Source: Rhizobium etli CFN 42
GTDB lineage: Bacteria > Pseudomonadota > Alphaproteobacteria > Rhizobiales > Rhizobiaceae
DNA length: 64,000 nucleotides
Direction: 5' to 3'
Assembly (NCBI RefSeq): GCF_000092045.1
Contig: NC_007761.1
Coordinates: 2,979,001-3,043,000 of the forward strand
In this document: positions 17,924-26,317 of the stretch, one piece after another
How the letters are laid out: the number at the start of each line of letters is the position of its first letter
Position numbering within the stretch: the first letter of the stretch is position 1
Position numbers and translations under genes: made by a program
Notes under the pieces: model-generated
What the model was told of the DNA's origin: nothing
What the model saw: only the letters and a program-made list of their open reading frames with translations
Databases searched by the model: none

Positions 17924-18721
17924 ATGCGCCGGCTTTTGTTTTGCGTTCTGCCCCTGGCCATCCTGCTGGCGGGCTGTTCCTCCTCCGGTCACGACTATCT
18001 CGAAACCGCATCGATAAAGCCGAAGACGCGTTTCCAGGACACCGATCCGCAGGATTTCGGCCCGAAGCATCCGCAGCAGAACGCGATCCACGGCATCGAC
18101 ATCTCCAAATGGCAGGGCGATATCGACTGGAGCACGGTGAGAAATTCCGGCGTCGCCTTCGCCTTCATCAAGGCGACGGAAGGCAAGGACAGGGTCGACC
18201 CCCGCTTCGATGAATATTGGCGCGAGGCGCGCGCCGCCGGCATCCCGCACGCCCCCTACCATTTCTATTATTTCTGCTCCTCGGCCGACGAGCAGGCCGA
18301 CTGGTTCATCCGCAACGTGCCGAAGGAGGCCATGCGCCTGCCGCCGGTGCTCGACGTCGAATGGAACGCCGAATCGAAGACCTGCCGCTACCGCCCCGCC
18401 GCGGAAACCGTGCGCTCCGAAATGCAGCGTTTCATGGACCGGCTGGAGGCCTATTACGGCAAACGCCCGATTATCTACACCTCGGTCGATTTCCACCGCG
18501 ACAATCTCGCCGGCTACTTCCAGGATTATCATTTCTGGGTCCGCTCGGTGGCAAAACATCCCGAGGTGACCTATTCCGACCGCCGCTGGGCCTTCTGGCA
18601 ATATACCTCGACCGGCGTTATTCCTGGCATCAAGGGACCGACCGATATCAACGTCTTTGCCGGCAGCGCAAAGAACTGGAACAATTGGGTAGCCGCCGTT
18701 TCCAAGGATAGAAATTCTTAG
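17924..18721 (+). CDS. GH25-family muramidase lipoprotein
   Basis: 265 residues. Signal peptide with lipobox LLAGC (Cys about 18), short Ser-rich linker, then a GH25 (Chalaropsis-type lysozyme) barrel: HGIDISKWQGDIDW, FAFIKATEGKD, LPPVLDVEWN (conserved acidic residues at the barrel mouth) and RWAFWQYTSTG. These enzymes hydrolyse the MurNAc-GlcNAc bond and many are phage or Gram-positive enzymes; here it is a chromosomal envelope lipoprotein. Start at 17924 opens the signal peptide; an in-frame ATG at 17885 adds a polar leader and is less likely. Follows btaB by 127 bp. Confidence 0.9.
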   Translation: MRRLLFCVLPLAILLAGCSSSGHDYLETASIKPKTRFQDTDPQDFGPKHPQQNAIHGIDISKWQGDIDWSTVRNSGVAFAFIKATEGKDRVDPRFDEYWREARAAGIPHAPYHFYYFCSSADEQADWFIRNVPKEAMRLPPVLDVEWNAESKTCRYRPAAETVRSEMQRFMDRLEAYYGKRPIIYTSVDFHRDNLAGYFQDYHFWVRSVAKHPEVTYSDRRWAFWQYTSTGVIPGIKGPTDINVFAGSAKNWNNWVAAVSKDRNS

Positions 18722-18802
18722 TAACTTCTTTCAATCTTTCTTGCTTCCGTCACATTCCTCTGTGAAAGCGACGGGCATCCATTTGCTATAAGGACCGCAT
18801 TC

Positions 18803-20023
18803 ATGCACCGCTCGCTCACAAGCCGCTCTGCACTCGCCCTCCTGTTTGCCCTTACTTTTGCAGGCGGCGCGGCCGCCCAGCAGGCGCCCGCCGCCTCGGC
18901 TCCGGCAGCCCCCTGCGGCGGCGATCTGTCTGCCTTCCTCCAGGGCGTCAAGGCCGATGCGGTCGCCGCAGGCGCCAGCGCCGCAGCCGCTGACGAGGCG
19001 CTGGCCGGCGCCGAAATTGATCCTAAGGTCCTGAGCCGGGATCGCGCGCAGGGCGTCTTCAAGCAGACCTTCCTCGAATTCTCCCAGCGCACCGTCAGTC
19101 AGGCCCGCCTCGACATCGGCCGCCAGAAGATGAAGCAATATGCCGACGTCTTTGCCCGGGCCGAGCAGGAATTCGGCGTTCCCCCAGGCGTCATCACCGC
19201 CTTCTGGGCGATGGAAACCGATTTCGGCGCCGTCCAGGGCGATTTCAACACGCGCAACGCGCTGGTGACGCTATCGCACGATTGCCGCCGCCCGGAGCTC
19301 TTCCGCCCGCAGCTGATCGCCTTGATCGAGATGGTCGAGCACGGCGACCTCGACCCCGCCACCAACACCGGCGCCTGGGCCGGCGAAATCGGCCAGGTGC
19401 AGATGCTGCCGCGCGACATCATCGCCTTTGGCATGGATGGCGACGGCGACGGCCATATCCGCCTGAAGCAGAGCGGCCCGGACGCCATCCTGACGGCAGC
19501 AAAATTCATCCAGCATCTCGGTTTCGAGCGCGGCCAGCCCTGGCTGCAGGAAGTCACTGTGCCCGATAATCTGCCCTGGGAGAAGTCCGGCCTCGGCGGC
19601 ACAATGAAGGCCGGCGAATGGTTCGCGCTCGGCGTCAAGCCACGCGACGGCAACACCGGCTTCGGTGATCTCGAGGGCGACCTCGTCCTGCCGCAGGGAC
19701 GCATGGGGCCGGCCTTCATCGCCTATCCCAATTTCAAGATCTATCTCGAATGGAACAAGTCGTTCATCTACACGACGTCGGCGGCCTATTTCGCGACCCG
19801 CCTTTCCGGCGCCCCAACCTATCTCAAGGGCGCACCGGAACAGGGGCTCGCCAGCGACCAGATGAAGACGCTGCAGATCAAGCTGCAGTCGCTCGGCCAC
19901 GATGTCGGCGAGATCGACGGCATTCTCGGTTCCGGCACGCGTATCGCGATCCAGAAGGAACAGCAGCGCTTGGGCATACCGGCCGATGGCTGGGCGACGC
20001 CTGCCCTTCTTAACGCTCTCTGA
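18803..20023 (+). CDS. MltB-type lytic murein transglycosylase with peptidoglycan-binding domain
   Basis: 406 residues. Cleavable signal peptide (about 1-25, ending AAAQQAPA), an SLT_2/MltB catalytic domain (about 35-325) with catalytic Glu in FWAMETDFGAVQGDFNTRNAL and the family stretch GEIGQVQMLPRDIIAFGMD, then a C-terminal peptidoglycan-binding domain (about 345-405: MKTLQIKLQSLGHDVGEIDG). A periplasmic soluble form is likely because no lipobox is present. Third transglycosylase-class gene in about 12 kb; 81 bp separate it from the GH25 gene on the same strand. Confidence 0.92.
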   Translation: MHRSLTSRSALALLFALTFAGGAAAQQAPAASAPAAPCGGDLSAFLQGVKADAVAAGASAAAADEALAGAEIDPKVLSRDRAQGVFKQTFLEFSQRTVSQARLDIGRQKMKQYADVFARAEQEFGVPPGVITAFWAMETDFGAVQGDFNTRNALVTLSHDCRRPELFRPQLIALIEMVEHGDLDPATNTGAWAGEIGQVQMLPRDIIAFGMDGDGDGHIRLKQSGPDAILTAAKFIQHLGFERGQPWLQEVTVPDNLPWEKSGLGGTMKAGEWFALGVKPRDGNTGFGDLEGDLVLPQGRMGPAFIAYPNFKIYLEWNKSFIYTTSAAYFATRLSGAPTYLKGAPEQGLASDQMKTLQIKLQSLGHDVGEIDGILGSGTRIAIQKEQQRLGIPADGWATPALLNAL

Positions 20024-20151
20024 TCGCCACTGACACTCCCGCCGCTCGCTTCGCAAGAAACGGGTGGCGCCGCTTACCCTCCGCGTTAAAGCATACTGGT
20101 GAGGAGCGACGCCGGGTCTAGACGATGCGGCTTTGGATGGAGGACGACGGC

Positions 20152-21057
20152 ATGGACAGCAGAATGAGTGCCTGGATCTGGGGCCTGCTGCTCCTGCTTG
20201 GTCTTATCTGGGGCGGCTCATTTTTCTTCGCGCGCATCGCCGTCCAGCATATCCCGCCGCTGACCCTCGTCTTCCTCCGTCTGCTGCTGGCCGGGCTGGC
20301 GCTGCACATCTATATCGCCGGCCGTTTTGACATCTATTCGACCCTGAAAGCCCGCTGGCGCGAATTCCTGATCCTCGGGCTAATCAACAATGCCCTGCCG
20401 CATGCGCTGATCTTCTTCGGCCAGACCCGCATCGGCGCCGGCCTTGCGGCGATCCTGAACGCGACGACGCCGATCTGGACCGTGCTGATCGCCAATTATC
20501 TCACCTCCGACGAAAAGCTGTCCTCGGCCAAGATCGCTGGCTGCCTCGTCGGCCTCGCCGGAACGATCGTGCTGGTCGGCCCCGGCCTGTCGGCCAGCGG
20601 CCAAGCCCCCTTCTGGGCGCTGCTGCTACCGGTGCTTGCCGCCATCTCCTACGGGTTCGCAGCCACCTACGGCAAGCGATTCAAGGACGTTCCGGCACCA
20701 GTCACCGCAGCCGGCCAGTTGACCGCGTCCTCGTTGATCACTTTGCCGCTGTCGCTGCTGGCCGATCGCCCCTGGACGCTCTCCTTGCCGCCGCTCGATA
20801 TCCTGCTCGCCGTCCTGGCACTGGCGCTGGTGTCGACCGCCTTCGCCTACATTCTCTATTTTCGGATCATGGCGGCGGCAGGCGCCACCAACGCCTCACT
20901 TGTCACCCTGCTGGTGCCGCCAAGCGCGATCCTTCTCGGCGTGCTTTTCCTCGGAGAACGGCTGGCGGTTGGCGAATTCGCCGGCATGGCGCTGATCGGT
21001 TTCGGCCTTGTCATCCTCGATGGCCGCGCCTACCGCCTGCTGGTGAAAGCCGCCTGA
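20152..21057 (+). CDS. EamA-family (DMT) transporter
   Basis: 301-residue membrane protein of two EamA repeats, about ten transmembrane helices, beginning WIWGLLLLLGLIWGGSFFF. Members export amino acids, metabolites or drugs; the substrate is not predictable. Start at 20152 is chosen because GGAGG lies at 20139-20143; in-frame ATGs at 20125 and 20137 are alternatives. About 128 bp after the mltB-type gene. Confidence 0.88.
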   Translation: MDSRMSAWIWGLLLLLGLIWGGSFFFARIAVQHIPPLTLVFLRLLLAGLALHIYIAGRFDIYSTLKARWREFLILGLINNALPHALIFFGQTRIGAGLAAILNATTPIWTVLIANYLTSDEKLSSAKIAGCLVGLAGTIVLVGPGLSASGQAPFWALLLPVLAAISYGFAATYGKRFKDVPAPVTAAGQLTASSLITLPLSLLADRPWTLSLPPLDILLAVLALALVSTAFAYILYFRIMAAAGATNASLVTLLVPPSAILLGVLFLGERLAVGEFAGMALIGFGLVILDGRAYRLLVKAA

Positions 21058-21142
21058 TAGCCGGTTGCGTATTCTCTATGTTTTCAACCGGTTGCCGAAC
21101 CGCCATGTTTCAGGCGCATAGGTAAATTCTCAATCGCCCGAT

Positions 21143-21157
21143 TTAACGCCGCGTTAA
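21143..21157 (+). promoter_or_regulatory. Perfect CtrA consensus TTAA-N7-TTAA
   Basis: TTAACGCCGCGTTAA matches TTAA-N7-TTAA exactly and is also an inverted repeat (TTTAACG/CGTTAAA around CCG). It lies in the 264-bp gap between the EamA gene and the 25-codon gene at 21322, about 165 bp upstream of the latter. Eight fixed A/T bases are uncommon in this GC-rich sequence. Binding by CtrA is inferred only. Confidence 0.45.
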
Positions 21158-21321
21158 AATCTGTGAACAAAAATCAGATCAGAATTACGTCGTGATATCA
21201 ATAGCTTGTGAAAAAGGGATTCGACTTATCCACCGGCCGCTTCGGCAGCGCAGCATAGAATCCGCTTTTCAACCGACATATTTCAGACATAATATCGGCC
21301 GGTTAACGCGAGGAGACAGAC

Positions 21322-21399
21322 ATGGGACTCACGCAATCCTTGAATGTTCTGTTGGTCAGTGCAGCGTTTGCTTTCGTCCTGTCCATGCTCTTTATTTGA
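21322..21399 (+). CDS. 25-residue hydrophobic membrane peptide (hypothetical)
   Basis: A 26-codon frame with an ATG at 21322, preceded by AGGAGA (21310-21315) at good spacing, encoding MGLTQSLNVLLVSAAFAFVL followed by SMLFI. Residues 7-25 form a single hydrophobic helix with a short polar N-terminus, as in small membrane proteins. A perfect bidirectional hairpin terminator follows at 21455-21490, so the gene sits in its own small transcription unit between a CtrA-like site and a terminator. No function is assigned. The ribosome site, composition and terminator are the evidence; conservation was not testable here. Confidence 0.6.
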   Translation: MGLTQSLNVLLVSAAFAFVLSMLFI

Positions 21400-21454
21400 G
21401 CTGACGGGCCGGTAATGCTGATAGTGCCTAAACTCCCCTGATCAATCCGCCAAC

Positions 21455-21490
21455 GAAAAAGCGCATGTCCCGCCCGACATGCGCTTTTTC
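21455..21490. terminator. Bidirectional rho-independent terminator
   Basis: Perfect 15-bp stem GAAAAAGCGCATGTC / GACATGCGCTTTTTC around the loop CCGCCC, giving a U-run on both strands. It would terminate the small membrane-peptide transcript (plus) and metF (minus, ending at 21512). Confidence 0.9.
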
Positions 21491-21511
21491 ACTTTTGAAC
21501 GTCTGGAAGAA

Positions 21512-22414
21512 TCAAGCGGCGGCGCCCGCGCTCTTTGACGCCCGGCGGGAGTAGCCGAGATTGTCGAGCACCGCAGAAACCAGCGGCGCGCGGTTCATCG
21601 TATAGAGATGGAAATCACCGATGCCGCGCCGGACGAGATCCTCGATCTGCTCGGCAGCAACTTCGGCCGCGACCTTTGCCCGATCCTCGGGCTTGTCGTC
21701 GAAGCCCGCGAAACGCTCATCGAGGAAGGCCGGGATGACCGCGCCACAGGCGCCGGCGAAACGCTTCAGCTGCGTCAGGTTCTGGATCGGCATGATGCCG
21801 GGCACGATCGGAATCGAGATGCCGGCGGCGCGCACCCGCTCCAGGTAGCGCTCGAAATTGTCGTTGTCGAAGAAGAACTGCGTCAGCGCCCGGTCGGCGC
21901 CATTATCGGCCTTGCGCTTCAGCATCTCGATATCGGCGGCCGTATCACGGCTTTCCGGGTGTTTTTCCGGATAGGCGGAGACCGAAATCTCGAAATCACC
22001 GACCGACTTGAGGCCGGCCACCAGTTCCGCGGCATTGGCGTAACCGCCGGGATGCGGCTGATAGGGTGCACCGACGCCGCCAGGCGCATCACCGCGCAAC
22101 GCCACGAAATGCTTTACGCCGACCTTACGAAACGTATCGATCATTTGATGCGTTTCCTCCTTCGTCGCACCGACGCAGGTCAGGTGCGAGGCGGTGGCAA
22201 GCGGCGTCTGCGACAGGAAGCGCGTCACCGCCGACAGCGTCGGCGCCTTGGTGGTGCCGCCGGCGCCATAGGTCACCGACACGAAATCGGGATCCCAGTC
22301 CTGCAGCTTAGCAACGGTATCCCAGAGCTGCCCTTCCATTTCTTCCGATTTCGGCGGAAAGAATTCGAAGGAGATCCCGAAGTTGCGTCCGCGTCCTTCG
22401 TTTTTCAAAGCCAT
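21512..22414 (-). CDS. metF: 5,10-methylenetetrahydrofolate reductase
   Basis: 300-residue FAD enzyme making 5-methyl-THF, the methyl donor for methionine synthase (metH lies at 55038-58811). Catalytic Glu in ISFEFFPPK near residue 16, then VTYGAGGTT, LTCVGATKEE, VALRGDAPGG and TQFFFDNDNF, all MetF landmarks. Begins at ATG 22412-22414, one base after the stop of the ArsR-methyltransferase gene, so the two form an operon. Probably controlled by the palindrome at 23460-23475 ahead of that regulator. Confidence 0.96.
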   Translation of the reverse strand: MALKNEGRGRNFGISFEFFPPKSEEMEGQLWDTVAKLQDWDPDFVSVTYGAGGTTKAPTLSAVTRFLSQTPLATASHLTCVGATKEETHQMIDTFRKVGVKHFVALRGDAPGGVGAPYQPHPGGYANAAELVAGLKSVGDFEISVSAYPEKHPESRDTAADIEMLKRKADNGADRALTQFFFDNDNFERYLERVRAAGISIPIVPGIMPIQNLTQLKRFAGACGAVIPAFLDERFAGFDDKPEDRAKVAAEVAAEQIEDLVRRGIGDFHLYTMNRAPLVSAVLDNLGYSRRASKSAGAAA

Positions 22415-22415
22415 G

Positions 22416-23444
22416 TCATACTCTCCCGGCAAATGTAGGTTCGGCGCCTTCGCTCGTCTGCGAAGCCATGGGGCGCCTCGGGTCACGCGCGAGCCAGACG
22501 GTGACCGTCAGCCCCTGCCCGCTCTGCTGACCCGGATGAAGATCGACGACCTGCTCGACGTCGAGCCCGGCCTTGCGCAACCAGTCGGACATTGCCTGGT
22601 GCGAAAAGCCGAGACGGACATGCGCATGCTCGTCGCGGAGATATTCGAGCGTGTGCGGCGCGAGGTCGATGACCACGAGCCGTCCGCCCGGCCGCAGCAT
22701 GCGCGCCGCTTCCGCGATCGCAATCTCCGGCTGGTCGAAGAAATGCAGCACCTGATGAATCGTCACCAGGTCGAAATCCTGCCCCTCGAACGGAAGGTTC
22801 AGGATATCGGCGTGGCGCACCGTCGCCTTGGTGATGCGGGACTTGTCGAGGTTGGCGCGCGCCACGCTCAGCATGTCGCGGCTGGCATCGACACCGACAG
22901 CGCGGCGGTAGAGCCCGGCCAGGAGTTCGAGGATGCGGCCGGTGCCGGTGCCGAGATCGAGCAGCGAATCGATCGGCTGGTTGCCGAGCAGTCGGATGAC
23001 GGCGGCGTCGACCTCCTCGTCGGCCGCATGCAGGCGGCGAAGCTCGTCCCATTCTGCCGCATTGCGGCTGAAATAGGCCTGTGCCCGCTCGGCCCGTTGG
23101 CGTTTGACCGCCGCCAGCCGTTCGCCGTCACGAAGCACAGTCGCATCGTTTTCGGAGACATGTTTCAGCAAGGCCCGCACGAGCATTGCCGCCTTGCCGT
23201 CCTGCTTGAGGCGGAAATAGGCCCAGGCGCCTTCCTGGTAGCGCTCTATCAGCTCGGCCTCGCCAAGCAGCTTCAGGTGGCGGGAGATGCGGGGCTGAGA
23301 TTGACCGAGAATTTCGGTAAGATCGGTGACCGTCAGGTCGCCGGCGTCGAGAAGCGCCAGGAGACGCAGCCGCGTCGGCTCGCCAGCCGCCTTCAAGACG
23401 TCCACCAACCCATCCAGTCCCAGCTTCAAAGGTTCGCTCATCAT
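22416..23444 (-). CDS. ArsR-family regulator fused to a SAM-methyltransferase domain (SahR-like)
   Basis: 342 residues. N-terminal winged helix (about 8-90: LKAAGEPTRLRLLALLD...QSQPRISRHLKLL) and C-terminal class I methyltransferase-like domain (about 140-320) with motif I LLDLGTGTGRILELL. This architecture, together with the downstream metF, matches SahR, which senses S-adenosylhomocysteine to control the methionine cycle in many Proteobacteria. The methyltransferase fold probably serves as a ligand sensor. An in-frame ATG at 23457-23459 would put the start against the operator; I prefer 23444 (MMSEPLKLG), with 23441 also possible. Confidence 0.88.
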   Translation of the reverse strand: MMSEPLKLGLDGLVDVLKAAGEPTRLRLLALLDAGDLTVTDLTEILGQSQPRISRHLKLLGEAELIERYQEGAWAYFRLKQDGKAAMLVRALLKHVSENDATVLRDGERLAAVKRQRAERAQAYFSRNAAEWDELRRLHAADEEVDAAVIRLLGNQPIDSLLDLGTGTGRILELLAGLYRRAVGVDASRDMLSVARANLDKSRITKATVRHADILNLPFEGQDFDLVTIHQVLHFFDQPEIAIAEAARMLRPGGRLVVIDLAPHTLEYLRDEHAHVRLGFSHQAMSDWLRKAGLDVEQVVDLHPGQQSGQGLTVTVWLARDPRRPMASQTSEGAEPTFAGRV

Positions 23445-23459
23445 TGGCCCAATCAACAT

Positions 23460-23475
23460 ATAAAGATATCTTTAT
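23460..23475. promoter_or_regulatory. 16-bp palindromic operator, methionine-cycle regulator site 1
   Basis: Perfect palindrome ATAAAGATATCTTTAT immediately upstream of the ArsR-methyltransferase/metF operon. The same core occurs upstream of metH (58852-58871), nearly 36 kb away. Two identical long palindromes ahead of two methionine-cycle units make a shared operator likely; the neighbouring ArsR-type protein is the obvious binder. Confidence 0.8.
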
Positions 23476-23555
23476 GTGATTTAAAAAGCGGTGGCAAGCG
23501 ACAATTCGCACTGTTCGCGAAATTGCCTGCGCAAATTGCGACAGGGTCTGACATG

Positions 23556-23582
23556 AAAAAGCCCCGGTCGAACCGGGGCTTT
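23556..23582 (-). terminator. Rho-independent terminator of ettA
   Basis: Stem AGCCCCGGT / ACCGGGGCT with a CGA loop (23560-23580), followed on the minus strand by TTTTT. It lies 24 bp after the ettA stop. Confidence 0.88.
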
Positions 23583-23605
23583 CGGAAGCAGAAATGAATC
23601 AGGGA

Positions 23606-25255
23606 TCAGCGTGTCAGGCGCTTGTGGGCCTGGCTGCCCGGGTTGAGCGCATCCGGGCCGAGGCGGCGGATCTTGTCCTGCTCGTAATCCTCGAAATTGC
23701 CTTCGAACCATTCGACATGGCCCTCGCCTTCGAAAGCGAGGATATGCGTGGCCAGACGGTCGAGGAACATGCGGTCGTGGCTGATGATGATGGCGCAGCC
23801 GGCGAAATTCTCAAGCGCGTTTTCGAGAGCGCCGAGCGTTTCCGTATCGAGGTCGTTGGTCGGTTCGTCGAGCAGCAGAACGTTGCCACCGGCCTTCAGC
23901 ATCTTGGCGAGGTGCACACGGTTGCGCTGACCACCCGAGAGATTGCCGACCTTCTGCTGCTGGTCGCCGCCCTTAAAGTTGAAGGCGCCGCAATAGGCAC
24001 GCGAGTTCATGTCGAACTTGCCGAGCTTGATGATTTCGGCGCCGCCGGAGATTTCCTCCCAGACCGTCTTGTCGGCGGCCAGCGCGTCGCGGCTCTGGTC
24101 GACATAACCGAGATGCACGGTCTCGCCGATGCGGATCGAGCCGCTATCCGGCTTTTCCTGGCCGGTGATCATCTTGAACAGGGTCGTCTTGCCGGCGCCG
24201 TTCGGACCGATGATGCCGACGATGCCGCCCGGCGGCAGCTTGATCGACAGGTCGTTGATCAGCGTGCGGCCCTCGAAGCCTTTGGTGATGCCTTCCAACT
24301 CGATGACTACCTGGCCGAGCCGTTCGCTCACCGGGATGATGATCTGCGCGTCGCCGGGACGCTGCTTCTCGGCCGCCTCCACCAACTGCTCGTAGGATTT
24401 GATACGCGCCTTCGACTTGGCCTGGCGAGCCTTCGGGCTGGAAGCAATCCATTCCTGCTCGCGGCTGATCGCCTTCTGGCGTGATGCCTCTTCGCGGTTT
24501 TCCTGCAACATGCGCTTGGCCTTGGCCTGCAGATAGGCGGAGTAGTTGCCTTCGTAAGGGATGCCGCGGCCGCGATCGAGTTCGAGGATCCAGCCGGTGA
24601 CGTTGTCCAGGAAGTAGCGGTCGTGAGTAATCATCATCACGGCGCCGGGATAGTCGCGCAGATGCTTTTCGAGCCAGGCGATGGTTTCGGCATCCAGATG
24701 GTTGGTCGGCTCGTCGAGCAGCAGCAGATCGGGCTGCGAGAGCAGCAGGCGGCAGAGTGCGATGCGGCGGCGCTCACCACCGGAAAGGCTGGTGACCTCG
24801 GCATCGCGCGGCGGGCAGCGCAGGGCTTCCATCGCCATCTCGACCTGGCTTTCCAGATCCCAGAGGTTCTGGCTGTCGATGATATCCTGGAGCTTCGCCC
24901 CCTCCTCCGCGGTCTCGTCGGAATAGTTCATCATCAATTCGTTGTAACGATCGACGATCGCCGTCTTCGCGGCAACACCTTCCATGACGTTCTCGAAAAC
25001 CGTTTTGGTGGGGTCGAGTTTCGGCTCCTGCTCGAGATAGCCGACCGTGGCCCCCTCGGCCAGCCAGGCTTCGCCGGTATACTCCTTGTCCTGGCCGGCG
25101 ATGATGCGCAGCACAGTGGATTTACCGGCGCCGTTCGGTCCGAGGATGCCGATCTTGGCATCCGGGTAGAAGGAAAGGTGGATGTTCTCCAGGATCTTCT
25201 TGTTGCCATAGGCCTTGTTGAGGCCGGACATGTGATAGATGAATTGACGTGCCAT
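23606..25255 (-). CDS. ettA: Energy-dependent translational throttle protein EttA (ABC-F)
   Basis: 549-residue soluble ABC-F ATPase that binds the ribosomal E site and gates the first elongation cycle according to ATP/ADP. Two ABC domains: Walker A GPNGAGKST at 39-47 and GPNGAGKTT at about 355-363; signatures LSGGERRRI and LSGGQRNRV; Walker B LLLLDEPTNHLD and VLLLDEPTNDLD. The interdomain linker is rich in Lys/Arg/Glu (QAKAKRMLQENREEASRQ), and an arm insertion follows the first Walker A. Length and linker favour EttA over Uup or YheS. Monocistronic, with its own terminator. Confidence 0.95.
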   Translation of the reverse strand: MARQFIYHMSGLNKAYGNKKILENIHLSFYPDAKIGILGPNGAGKSTVLRIIAGQDKEYTGEAWLAEGATVGYLEQEPKLDPTKTVFENVMEGVAAKTAIVDRYNELMMNYSDETAEEGAKLQDIIDSQNLWDLESQVEMAMEALRCPPRDAEVTSLSGGERRRIALCRLLLSQPDLLLLDEPTNHLDAETIAWLEKHLRDYPGAVMMITHDRYFLDNVTGWILELDRGRGIPYEGNYSAYLQAKAKRMLQENREEASRQKAISREQEWIASSPKARQAKSKARIKSYEQLVEAAEKQRPGDAQIIIPVSERLGQVVIELEGITKGFEGRTLINDLSIKLPPGGIVGIIGPNGAGKTTLFKMITGQEKPDSGSIRIGETVHLGYVDQSRDALAADKTVWEEISGGAEIIKLGKFDMNSRAYCGAFNFKGGDQQQKVGNLSGGQRNRVHLAKMLKAGGNVLLLDEPTNDLDTETLGALENALENFAGCAIIISHDRMFLDRLATHILAFEGEGHVEWFEGNFEDYEQDKIRRLGPDALNPGSQAHKRLTR

Positions 25256-25353
25256 GCTGCGCTGCTCCGGGCGGGAAACTTCGTTTCGTGCCGCTATGTA
25301 GGCGAAACAGCGCCTGTGGGCAACGCCGAAACCCGGTTTACGCCGGATTCCGG

Positions 25354-26094
25354 TCAGAAGCCCGCCGCATCGACAACGCCCTCGTCACAGCCGAACGAGG
25401 TTTTTCCCGCCCCCTGGATCAGATCGCCAAGGCCCGCGCTTTTTGCCGATGCCGCTCCCGCATCGGCAGACAGGCCGATCGTCAACTCGCTGATCACCCT
25501 GACATTGCCGGCTCGCCGGCAGCTCATTTTGACGCGCTCGCCCGCGCCCGGTCCGAAGCTTTTGTCGAAAGCCGCCTTGATCGCATCGGACTTGACCGTC
25601 TTGCCGATATTGGCGGCGAAGAGGTCGCGCACAGCCGATGCGTTCAGCGCACCCACGAGATGGACGCCGACGGCGAAATAGTCTTCCGCGCTCATTTTCG
25701 TGCAGGTGCCATGCTTTGTCCATTCGTGCCGCTCGAGGCCGGACTGCGTGCCGGGCATCGCCTTTGCAAGCGACGCCTGCGTCTCGGCCGATAGCGCGAC
25801 CGCCGGCAATGTATCCCATTTGCCGTCCTTGTCGGCAGCCTTCTGGTCGTCGCTCACGCCGCAATAATCTTGGCGCATCGGCCAGAGGCCGTGCAGCGAG
25901 AAATTCGTGGCGTCATGGCGTTCCCCGGTCTGGCTTGCGCATTCAGCCTTCTTCTGGTTCGTCTGGCAAAAGGCGGGCTGCCAGCTCGCCGCAAGAATGA
26001 AACGGGTGCGTCCGTCGGCCTCCTGGGCCATGGCGGCGCCAGCAAGGGCCATCGATACGGCAAACGTCAAGGTACGCAACTGCATGCTGCTCAT
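25354..26094 (-). CDS. Secreted ribonuclease T2-family protein
   Basis: 246 residues: signal peptide (about 1-23, ending AGAAMAQ), then an RNase T2 domain with both catalytic segments, CAS-I FSLHGLWP and CAS-II HEWTKHGTC, so the two catalytic His and the Glu/Lys are present. Paired Cys residues fit a periplasmic, disulfide-bonded enzyme that cuts single-stranded RNA to 3'-phosphates. Start at 26094 follows GGGGG about 5 bp upstream; ATGs at 26085 and 26106 are alternatives. Monocistronic. Confidence 0.9.
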   Translation of the reverse strand: MSSMQLRTLTFAVSMALAGAAMAQEADGRTRFILAASWQPAFCQTNQKKAECASQTGERHDATNFSLHGLWPMRQDYCGVSDDQKAADKDGKWDTLPAVALSAETQASLAKAMPGTQSGLERHEWTKHGTCTKMSAEDYFAVGVHLVGALNASAVRDLFAANIGKTVKSDAIKAAFDKSFGPGAGERVKMSCRRAGNVRVISELTIGLSADAGAASAKSAGLGDLIQGAGKTSFGCDEGVVDAAGF

Positions 26095-26317
26095 TTCAAC
26101 CCCCATGTAAGAACAATGCAGGAACAGAAAAGCACAAAGCGTAAACAGCAGCAACCCTGAATCGCAACAATCCTGTATTTTGTTATTGATTGCATCAAAC
26201 CCTTTAAGGCCACGCAAGGACGGTCTATCACTTTGAGTTGAAGCATGATCTCAATTCGATTTCGCTTTAAGAAATTATGCGGTAGCGATCTGCTCTGCTG
26301 CGGCTGGGAGGATCCGA

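Noticed and set aside
21192..21404. 70-codon frame overlapping the 25-codon membrane-peptide gene
   Set aside because: Composition is mixed and there is no ribosome site; the shorter frame in another phase has both a ribosome site and a clear helix.
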